NCBI GenBank assembly: GCA_007859745.1
Contig: SMLU01000001.1
Location: 3,348,001-3,412,000 of the forward strand
DNA length: 64,000 nucleotides
Direction of reading: 5' to 3'
Source: Phycisphaerae bacterium RAS1
GTDB lineage: Bacteria > Planctomycetota > Phycisphaerae > UBA1845 > Fen-1342
Part shown: positions 58,136-64,000 of the stretch, in pieces
Numbering within the stretch: the stretch's first letter is position 1
Layout: every line of letters begins with the position of its first letter
Program-made: the position numbers and the translations under genes
The notes under the pieces: generated by a model
What the model saw: the letters and a program-made list of their open reading frames with translations, nothing else
Database searches by the model: none
What the model was told of the DNA's origin: nothing

Positions 58136-59628
58136 AGACTGAGAACTTTTCCTTTGGCCGGCGTCGGTTTCCTTGTCGCATGGTCTGCGGCTCGTGATTC
58201 GCTTGTTTACTTCGGCTGCACCGGCGGGTTCATTCGCTCACCGTTGGTCAGGTGACGAGCTGCGCGGCGAAGTGCATCACGTTGTAGGCGAGGGCGGCCC
58301 AAAGGGCCTGGCAGCGTACTTTGGCCAGCCCGCGCACGACGCATTGCGCCAGTCCGCGATACCGTTTCAAGTCGGCGTTGACCGGCTCGGCGGTCGAGGC
58401 TCGCTGCTTATAGATCGTCTGGCCCGCCGGCGTTCCCATGCGCACGCGCCAGGCCGCCACGCCCGGACCGTCAGAGCGTTTGGGCGCAAAGCCCGCGGTG
58501 TCGTTCCCGGTCTTCTGCGGCGGCGCATAGATGCGCGTGCCCGCCGCTTCGGCGCGCTCGATCTCGGCCAACTGCACGTAGCCGCCGTCGAGCAGGTGCT
58601 CTACCACCTTCGCGCCGCTGCGCCGCTCCACCTGGGCGCGCAGCGGCGCTGCTTGCTGGTGGTCGCTGCGGGCCTGGGTGACGTCCACCCCCACAATCGC
58701 GCGGCTCTCCACGTCGGTTGCCAGTTGTACGTTATACGCCGGACGGTAGCCGCCGTCGGGCATCTTCATGACGCGCGCTTGCGGGTCGATCGTCGAGGCC
58801 CGCGGCTCTTTGGCACGCACGTCCGGCCGCTTGGACTGCTGCTGGTCTGCGCCAATCTTCGGCAACTCGGCCAACGCCGCTTCGATTCGCTCGACCCGCT
58901 CCCGGGCCGCACGCTCCTGCGCGGCACGCCGTCGCGCATCCGCGGCAGGGTTGTCCGACTGGGCCTTGACCGCCGCCACATGGGCGCGGGCTTCCGTCAG
59001 TTGACGCTGCAGCGTCGCCTCGCGGCGGAAGGTGTGCCGCCCGGCGTCGGCCCGCACCTTGGTTCCGTCCTGCGCAATCCGACGCACGCTCACGATCCGC
59101 TTGTGCATCAGCACCGCCAACACCTGCGAAAACAGTTCGTCCAGCGCCGCCCCGTGACCGACGCGGAAGTCATTCAACGTGTGATAGTTCACCGGCACGC
59201 CGCCGCACAGCCAGCGAAAAGCGTCCTGGCAGCCGCAGCGTCGCTCGATCTCGCGCCCACTGCCAATCCCCTCGATCGTCGCGTACAGCCACAACGCCGT
59301 CAGCAACTGCGGATCCGTCGCCGGCCGGCCCGGCTCGTCGCCGCGCGCCTTGAGCGGGGCGCTGAACGCCGAAAGATCGAGCCGCTCCACGACCGACCAA
59401 ACCGCCCGCGCCGCGTGATCCGCCGGCAGCAGATCCTCCAGACAGCACGGCAGCAGCAACGACTGCTCGCGATTCGGCCGCCGAAGCCGCGGCGGCTCCG
59501 CCAACGCACACCGCCCCGTCGATTCCGATACTGGGTCGTTCATCACGGCATCCATTCCGGCAATCAGCATCGTCGTGTCCATGTCGAATAATGTACCATC
59601 CCCGGCAAGGGGGATTTATTCTCACTCT
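58136..59628 (-). mobile_element. IS1182-family insertion sequence, 1493 bp, with 6-bp target duplication
   Basis: CGTAAG is present at 58130-58135 and again at 59629-59634, directly abutting the element, while the flanks together rebuild an uninterrupted family A arm. The ends show imperfect inverted repeats: AGACTGAGAACTTTTCCTTT at the left and, on the reverse strand, AGAGTGAGAATAAATCCCCC at the right (about the first ten bases agree at nine), each followed after some mismatches by GCCGG. The element carries one transposase. Confidence 0.85.
58248..59582 (-). CDS. IS1182-family transposase
   Basis: A 444-residue DDE transposase of the IS1182 group. N-terminal regions LLPCCLEDLLPADHAARAVWSVVERLD, ATDPQLLTALWLYATIEGIGSGREIERRCGCQDAFRWLCGG, and the transposase core follow. 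The catalytic acids are Asp in RIAQDGTKVRADAG, Asp in HLLDGGYVQLAE and Glu in STAEPVNADLKRYRG. A coiled-coil-like, Arg/Ala/Glu-rich insert lies in the middle (EARAHVAAVKAQSDNPAADA). The gene seems intact: ATG 59582 to TGA 58248. Confidence 0.93.
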   Translation of the reverse strand: MDTTMLIAGMDAVMNDPVSESTGRCALAEPPRLRRPNREQSLLLPCCLEDLLPADHAARAVWSVVERLDLSAFSAPLKARGDEPGRPATDPQLLTALWLYATIEGIGSGREIERRCGCQDAFRWLCGGVPVNYHTLNDFRVGHGAALDELFSQVLAVLMHKRIVSVRRIAQDGTKVRADAGRHTFRREATLQRQLTEARAHVAAVKAQSDNPAADARRRAAQERAARERVERIEAALAELPKIGADQQQSKRPDVRAKEPRASTIDPQARVMKMPDGGYRPAYNVQLATDVESRAIVGVDVTQARSDHQQAAPLRAQVERRSGAKVVEHLLDGGYVQLAEIERAEAAGTRIYAPPQKTGNDTAGFAPKRSDGPGVAAWRVRMGTPAGQTIYKQRASTAEPVNADLKRYRGLAQCVVRGLAKVRCQALWAALAYNVMHFAAQLVT

Positions 59629-59710
59629 CGTAAGGGAGCGGAGGTTTCAGAACCGCTTGCTTACGCGCGCGGCTCGGACAAGAACCGCTTGCTTACGCGC
59701 GCGGCTCGGA
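59629..59710. repeat. Family A palindrome, right flank of the IS1182 element
   Basis: CGTAAGGGAGCGGAGG (second half of the left arm), then two consecutive right arms (AACCGCTTGCTTACGCGCGC plus GGCTCGGA at 59651-59678 and 59683-59710). Confidence 0.88.
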
Positions 59711-59729
59711 AGGAACGCGCGCGGTCCGC

Positions 59730-61217
59730 TCAAGCGCGCGAGAGCTCGTCCAACACCGACGATAGCATTCGGTACGTCTTGGCGACCGAGTTGATGTAGA
59801 CCCGCTCGTCCGGGCTGTGCGGCCCCTCGATGTGCGGGCCGAACGAAACCATGTCCATGCCGCGAATCTGCTCATCGATGATGCCGCACTCGAGGCCGGC
59901 GTGAATCGCCGTGACGCGCGGCTTCTCGTTGAACAGCCGCTCATACACGCGGCGGCAAACCGCCAGCGTGGGCGAATTCACGTTCGGCTGCCAGCCGGGA
60001 TAGGAGTTCCCGGTTTCCGCCTGCGCGCCGGCCAGCCGGGCGACCGCTTCGATCTGCCGCACGACGCCTTGGAGTTGTGCCACGTGCGATCCGCGCGACA
60101 GGCAGCCGATGACGATTCGCATTCCGCCGGCCGAGCCGCTCCATTCGACGACGGTGACGGCGGTCGAAGTCTGGATGAGGCCGGGAATTTCGGGAACGAC
60201 AGCCAGCACGCCGCTGGGCAGCGCCGCGAGGGCCGTCAGGACGCGGCGCGTGTCGTCGATCGACAGGGCGCCGGCGGCGTCCGCCGCGCTGGCGGGTTCG
60301 ACCGTGACGCGCCCGCCTTCTTCGCCGAACACCGCAATGATCTCCTTCTGAGCCGCTTCCGCCGCCTTCTTCAGCGCCGCCGTCGAGCCGGCCGGCGCGG
60401 CGAGAAGCGCCGACGCCTCGCGCGGAATGGCGTTCCGCTTGCTCCCGCCGGTGATCTTGGCGAGTTGCAGCTTCTCGACTCCGGCCGTCGTCAGCGTCTG
60501 CGCCAGCAGCTTGATCGCGTTGCCGCGGTTCAGGTGAATGTCGCAGCCGGAGTGCCCGCCGCGCAGGCCGCCGACGCTGACCCGCAGCAGCTCGCCGCCG
60601 GCCGGCGCCGCACCGGTCTTCAGGTCGAAGATGACGCTGGCGTCGATCCCGCCGGCGCAGCCGATGTAGATCGCGTCGTCCTCTTCCGAGTCGAGGTTGA
60701 TCAGCCGGCGGCCCTTCAGGAAGCCCGGCTGAAGCGCCTTGGCCCCGGTCATGCCCGCTTCTTCGTCAATCGTGCAGAGAATCTCGAGCGGGCCGTGGCG
60801 AACGTTCGGATCGGTCGCGGCGGCGAGCGCCAGCGACACCCCGATGCCGTTGTCGGCCCCCAGCGTGGTGCCGTCGGCGCGCACAATCGGCTCGCCGCTG
60901 CGGGCGTCCTTGTCGATGACGGTGCGGATCGGGTCGCGGTCGAAGTCGAACGCGGTGTCGGAGTTCTTCTCGCACACCATGTCTAGATGGCCCTGAAGCA
61001 CCGTCACCGCCGCCTTTTCGCAGCCCGGCGAAGCGGACACGTCAATCACGATATTGCCGACAACGTCTTCGCGCGACTTGAAGCCGAGCTTCTCGGCGAC
61101 TTGCCGGACGTGGGCGCGGATGCGCTCCTCATGCTTGCTGGGCCGGGGAACGGCCGTCATTCCCGCAAAGAACCCCCACACGCCGCGAGGCTCGAGCGAT
61201 TCGATATTTATCGCCAT
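59730..61217 (-). CDS. pepD: Aminoacyl-histidine dipeptidase (PepD, M20C)
   Basis: A 495-residue metallo-dipeptidase of the M20 family that hydrolyses Xaa-His dipeptides. The first metal motif is LQGHLDMVCEKNSD, then LGADNGIGVSLALAA, TIDEEAGMTGAKAL (catalytic Glu) and further GCAGGIDAS; GGLRGGHSGCDIHLNRGNAIKL is the PepD lid region, and LECGIIDEQIRGMDMVSFGPHIEGPHSPDER is the last metal-binding part. ATG 61217 is used (MAINIESLEPRGVWGFFAG); GTG 61223 adds two residues. It is monocistronic, followed by a family A palindrome. Confidence 0.93.
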   Translation of the reverse strand: MAINIESLEPRGVWGFFAGMTAVPRPSKHEERIRAHVRQVAEKLGFKSREDVVGNIVIDVSASPGCEKAAVTVLQGHLDMVCEKNSDTAFDFDRDPIRTVIDKDARSGEPIVRADGTTLGADNGIGVSLALAAATDPNVRHGPLEILCTIDEEAGMTGAKALQPGFLKGRRLINLDSEEDDAIYIGCAGGIDASVIFDLKTGAAPAGGELLRVSVGGLRGGHSGCDIHLNRGNAIKLLAQTLTTAGVEKLQLAKITGGSKRNAIPREASALLAAPAGSTAALKKAAEAAQKEIIAVFGEEGGRVTVEPASAADAAGALSIDDTRRVLTALAALPSGVLAVVPEIPGLIQTSTAVTVVEWSGSAGGMRIVIGCLSRGSHVAQLQGVVRQIEAVARLAGAQAETGNSYPGWQPNVNSPTLAVCRRVYERLFNEKPRVTAIHAGLECGIIDEQIRGMDMVSFGPHIEGPHSPDERVYINSVAKTYRMLSSVLDELSRA

Positions 61218-61295
61218 ACTCACACCTGTCTGGTAGCGGCCGGCCCCCGTGCCGGCCGTGGAACGGCGGAACGTAGCGCGAGCCCGCGCCCAGAG

Positions 61296-61358
61296 TCAGA
61301 ACGCGAAGCGCAAGCGAGCGCAACCGGCGGGGGCGCTCGCTTGCGCGTCGCGTTCTGA
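61296..61358. repeat. Family C palindrome, compact form
   Basis: TCAGAACGCGAAGCGCAAGC to GCTCGCTTGCGCGTCGCGTTCTGA, between pepD and tsf. Preceded by GTAGCGGCCGGCCCCCGTGC (about 61232). Confidence 0.9.
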
Positions 61359-61385
61359 CAAGCGGCGGGTCATCGCGCAGACCAC

Positions 61386-62207
61386 TCAGGCGCCGCCAAC
61401 GTCAAACCGATGAAACCGGCTGACCGTGACGCCCTTGGCCCGGCTCGCCACGTACTGACCGACCGTCTGCTTGTCGTCCTTTACGAACAACTGCTCGACC
61501 AGCACGATCTCCGAGTACCACTTGTCCAGCTTGCCGGAGACAATCTTGTCCACGATCTGCGGCGGCTTGCCTTTGACCAGCTCCGCCGCGATTTCACGCT
61601 CCTTGGCGACCAGCGCCGGGTCGACCTCCTCGCGCGTGGTGCACATCGGCCGCATGGCGGCGGCGTGCATGCAGACGTCGGTGCGGACCTCGTCGGGGCA
61701 TTCGCCGCTCATCTGCACGATGACGCCGACCTGGCCGTTGTGATGCAGGTAGGAGCCGACCACGCCGGTAAGCCGGGCCGCCTTGGCGAGCTGCATGTTC
61801 TCGCGAATGCGGTTCATCGCTTCGTTCCACTCATCCTGGACGCTGCGCGATGGGTTGTCCGCCATTTTGGAGGCCATCAGCGACTCCGGCGTGGCGTTGT
61901 CGAGATTCGCCGCCTGCTTCGCGAGCAGGTTGGCAAGCTTCTGGAAATCTACGGTGTTCGCAACCGGGGCGGTCTCGCAGCGCAGGACGATGATGCCTGC
62001 CTTGCCGCCGTCGACATAACAGGCCACGCGACCCTGGGATGTTTCACGTCCGGCCAGTTTCTGTCCCACCGCCGCTCCGCCCTTGCGGAGGATGTCCGTC
62101 GCCTTGTCCATGTTCCCGCCCGCTTCGACCAGGGCTTTTTTGCACTGCATCATCGGCAGGCCGGTCTTGTTGCGGAGCTCGTTCACCATCGCCGCGGTAA
62201 TGTCCAT
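61386..62207 (-). CDS. tsf: Elongation factor Ts
   Basis: A 273-residue nucleotide exchange factor for EF-Tu. It has the N-terminal TAAMVNELRNKTGLPMMQCKKALVEAGGNMDKATDILRKGGA (UBA-like), then AGRETSQGRVACYVDGGKAGIIVLRCETAPVANTVDFQKLAN and the coiled region before GECPDEVRTDVCMHAAAMRP. Start 62207 (MDITAAM) follows GAAGGAAGG. It lies downstream of rpsB, the common rpsB-tsf arrangement, but the 231-bp gap holds a family C palindrome and may separate them. Confidence 0.95.
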   Translation of the reverse strand: MDITAAMVNELRNKTGLPMMQCKKALVEAGGNMDKATDILRKGGAAVGQKLAGRETSQGRVACYVDGGKAGIIVLRCETAPVANTVDFQKLANLLAKQAANLDNATPESLMASKMADNPSRSVQDEWNEAMNRIRENMQLAKAARLTGVVGSYLHHNGQVGVIVQMSGECPDEVRTDVCMHAAAMRPMCTTREEVDPALVAKEREIAAELVKGKPPQIVDKIVSGKLDKWYSEIVLVEQLFVKDDKQTVGQYVASRAKGVTVSRFHRFDVGGA

Positions 62208-62291
62208 CGTGCCTTCCTTCAATCTCAGAATCTGAGTGTCCTCACCAACGGTTTTGCGCCGGCTGCGGGGTCAGAATGAAGCGCGAGCGCC

Positions 62292-62355
62292 TCAGAATGC
62301 CAAGCGCAAGCGAGCGCAAACCGCAGTAGGCGCTCGCTTGCGCTTCGCGTTCTGA
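62292..62355. repeat. Family C palindrome in the rpsB-tsf gap
   Basis: TCAGAATGCCAAGCGCAAGC to GCGCTCGCTTGCGCTTCGCGTTCTGA. A family F half-element (GCGCACCGGCGGGACGCCGA) follows at 62378-62404. Confidence 0.88.
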
Positions 62356-62438
62356 CAGTTGCGCCGCGCCACGGAAGCGCACCGGCGGGACGCCGATGCT
62401 CCCCGAGTCCGGCTGGGCGTCAATCCGGCGCTGCGCGA

Positions 62439-63410
62439 TCAGGCCTGCGCCGGAGCGCCGCCGACCTCGGCCGGCGCCGCGCCGGCAGGCGCAAGTTCCG
62501 GCGGAGCAACTCCACGGTCGCCGCCGCCGCCGCCGCCACCGCCGCGATCACCGCGATCACCGCGATCACCGCGATCACCGCCGCGGTCGCCGCCGCGTCC
62601 GCCGCGATCGCCACCGCGTCCGCCGCGATCTCGGTCGCCGCCGTCACGCCGCCCGCCGCGCCGTCGCACCGGCGGCCCGCCGGCGGTCGGGTCGTGCTCT
62701 TCGGTTCGCTCGGGCATCGGCGGGCGGGCGCGCAAGCCCTCTTCGGCCGCCGTCGCCAGCTCGCGCACGATCACGTCGATCGCCCGCATGGCGTCGTCGT
62801 TGCCGGGAATGGCGATGCTGGCCATGTCCGGGTCGCTGTCCGAGTCGATCAGGCAGATGGTCGGAATGCCCAGCGACTGGGCCTCGCGGACCGAATTCTG
62901 CTCCTTGCGAACATCGACGATCACCAGCGCTCCGGGCAGGCGCGTCATCTTGCGCACGCCGCTGAGGTTCTTGCGGATTTTCTCGAGTTCGCGCGTGAGC
63001 GTGGATTTCATTTTCTTGGAGAATCCGCCTTCCCAGGTCGGCCCGGCCATGAGCCCTTCAAGCTCCTCAAGCCGCTGCAGACGGGAACGGATCGTGCGGA
63101 AGTTCGTCAGCGTTCCGCCGAGCCAACGCTCATTGACGTAGTGCATGTTGCACCGCTCGGCCTGCTTGGCGACGATGTCACGCGCCTGGCGCTTCGTGCC
63201 GACGAAAAGGATGTCTCCGTTTTCGCTCACGACGCGGCCGATGAACTTCTTGGCGCGCAGCAGACCTTTAAGCGTCTCTCGAATGTCGACAATGTGAATG
63301 CCATTCCGCTTGTCGAAGATGTAGGGCGCCATCTTCGGGTTCCAGCGGCTGGAACGATGCCCGAAGTGGATGCCCGCATCCAGGAGCTCGCGGACCAACT
63401 CAGATGACAA
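62439..63410 (-). CDS. rpsB: 30S ribosomal protein S2 with an Asp-Arg-Gly-rich C-terminal tail
   Basis: A 323-residue S2. The core (residues 1-228) has the family blocks LLDAGIHFGHRSSRWNPKMAPYIF, VDIRETLKGLLRA, ILFVGTKRQARDIVAKQAERCNMHYVNERWLGGTLTNF and ALVIVDVRKEQNSVREAQSLGIPTICLIDSDSDP. The normal end is around residue 230. Beyond it is a 95-residue tail: acidic PERTEEHDPTAGGPPVRR, then repeated GGDRG and GRGG units (252-300), then Ala/Pro. It starts at TTG 63410 behind CGGGAGGTGACG. The tail is an RGG-like low-complexity region that could bind RNA. Promoter at 63567-63595. Confidence 0.95.
   Translation of the reverse strand: MSSELVRELLDAGIHFGHRSSRWNPKMAPYIFDKRNGIHIVDIRETLKGLLRAKKFIGRVVSENGDILFVGTKRQARDIVAKQAERCNMHYVNERWLGGTLTNFRTIRSRLQRLEELEGLMAGPTWEGGFSKKMKSTLTRELEKIRKNLSGVRKMTRLPGALVIVDVRKEQNSVREAQSLGIPTICLIDSDSDPDMASIAIPGNDDAMRAIDVIVRELATAAEEGLRARPPMPERTEEHDPTAGGPPVRRRGGRRDGGDRDRGGRGGDRGGRGGDRGGDRGDRGDRGDRGGGGGGGGDRGVAPPELAPAGAAPAEVGGAPAQA
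62520..62660. repeat. Microsatellite coding the rpsB tail
   Basis: CCGCGATCA-type 9-bp and CCGCCGCGT-like units repeat in tandem across this interval, giving the periodic Gly/Asp/Arg tail. Confidence 0.8.
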
Positions 63411-63566
63411 ACGTCACCTCCCGGTAACGACACAAAGAGCCAACGGCGCCGCCGGCCACAAGCCGCCGCGGTCGCTCTCGACTCGTTTACGCCAGATCGA
63501 CAGATGCCGGCCTAATCCCGGCCGGCAGGAGCTGGCTCCGCGCAACGCCCGTCCGCGGAAAGAGCT

Positions 63567-63595
63567 AGCATACGCCCACCGGACGCCCCCGTCAA
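63567..63595 (-). promoter_or_regulatory. rpsB promoter
   Basis: On the minus strand TTGACG (63590-63595), a 17-nt spacer and TATGCT (63567-63572). This is a strong consensus fit; the start would be near 63560. Confidence 0.75.
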
Positions 63596-63657
63596 TCGAA
63601 AGCCGGGCGCCGCGATTACTTACGTGTGCCCATTTTTCCGGGCGGGCGGCTTTTCTT

Positions 63658-63777
63658 TCCGAACCCGCCGCGCCAAGCGGCGGGTCCAAGTTCGCGCGGC
63701 GCTCGGCGTCAATGTACGACGCGCCGCCGCTGATCGCGCTCGGACGTCACCCCGCCGCTTGGCGCGCCGGGTTCGGA
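63658..63777. repeat. Family B palindrome
   Basis: TCCGAACCCGCCGCGCCAAG to CCGCTTGGCGCGCCGGGTTC plus GGA, 120 bp. Just past the metK stop. Confidence 0.88.
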
Positions 63778-63817
63778 CAAGCCAGCGGGCTCGCCCGAAC
63801 CTTCTGGGCACGCCCGA

Positions 63818-64000
63818 CTACTTCGCGGCCGCCCTCAGCGCCGTCGCCTTGTCGCACTTCTCCCACGAAAACTGCGGCAGCGGCCGGCCGAAGTGGCCGT
63901 GCCGGGCCGTCTCTTTGTAGATCGGCCGGCGCAGGTCGAGATGCTCGATGATGCCGCGCGGCGTCAGCGGGAACACTTGCCGAACCGCCTTACTGATCGT
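63818..64000 (-). CDS. metK: S-adenosylmethionine synthetase, C-terminal end (cut by window edge)
   Basis: The last 60 codons: [60 protein letters not shown]. This is the conserved C-terminus of MetK ([28 protein letters not shown], FxWEKxDKxxAL). The frame is open to base 64000, so the rest lies beyond the window. The enzyme makes SAM from methionine and ATP. It is upstream of rpsB on the same strand but separated by a palindrome and the rpsB promoter. Confidence 0.95.
   Translation of the reverse strand, partial: TISKAVRQVFPLTPRGIIEHLDLRRPIYKETARHGHFGRPLPQFSWEKCDKATALRAAAK

Larger units (their letters stand above)
63411..63817. other. 407-bp rpsB-metK gap with promoter, leader hairpin and palindrome
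   Basis: No gene. It holds the rpsB leader (about 150 nt), including the stem GCCGGCC (63506-63512) / GGCCGGC (63520-63526), the promoter at 63567-63595, and a family B palindrome (63658-63777). Confidence 0.65.

Overview
The window is high-GC DNA from a bacterium that looks like a member of the Planctomycetota, probably close to the Phycisphaerae. That placement is inferred from several traits. There is a PEP-CTERM exported protein, and two secreted proteins end in dockerin-like NxLDINxFV repeats. One secreted protein carries several GACC cysteine repeats. A sigma factor of the Sigma70_ECF (PF07638) type sits beside a large Ser/Thr kinase. Palindromic intergenic repeats are extremely dense. 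No rRNA operon, CRISPR array or prophage is visible. One tRNA (Pro-UGG) is present.

Layout. 1-6.4 kb: the end of a secreted protein, a small protein, a Ser/Thr kinase, a CocE/NonD-type hydrolase and a NifU-like scaffold. 6.6-13.7 kb: an ArsR/SRPBCC/membrane-protein cluster, a YdeI-like protein, an AlkD-like glycosylase, a gene remnant broken by a 147-bp palindromic element, Ohr, a lipoprotein and an IS630-type transposase. 13.7-25 kb (mostly minus strand): DUF1801 and DUF1697 proteins, tRNA-Pro, a MacB/LolD-type ABC exporter, a halogenase-like flavoprotein, an AlkA-like glycosylase, SelB, and an RbsA/RbsB pair with no permease. 25-43 kb: the PEP-CTERM protein, dxs-ispA (isoprenoid precursors), two CNNM/CorC transporters, an LTxxQ protein, two secreted proteins, pgsA-pgpA-uppP (phospholipid and undecaprenyl phosphate metabolism), motA-motB, a short-chain dehydrogenase and a kelch protein. 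42.6-64 kb: the sigma factor, a large kinase, pyrC, a matrixin-like metalloprotease, dnaA with a good promoter, a GNAT acetyltransferase, a thioredoxin-like lipoprotein with an NHL protein, ubiE, a DUF2723 membrane protein, an IS1182-type element, pepD, tsf, rpsB and the 3' end of metK.

The most striking feature is the repeat landscape. At least eight distinct families of long imperfect palindromes (about 60-120 bp) occupy many of the gaps between genes. Three protein genes contain in-frame copies: one arm in the AlkD-like gene, a 7-unit 33-bp array inside a short-chain dehydrogenase, and an approximately 86-residue composite insert inside a Ser/Thr kinase domain. The IS1182 element sits inside one of these palindromes with a 6-bp target duplication (CGTAAG), which fixes its ends.

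A second recurrent pattern is a -10-like hexamer 6-8 nt ahead of the start codon (2154, 6680, 11289, 12630, 21949, 28392, 54905), suggesting that leaderless transcripts are common. All functional assignments come from reading motifs in the sequence. No database search was run.
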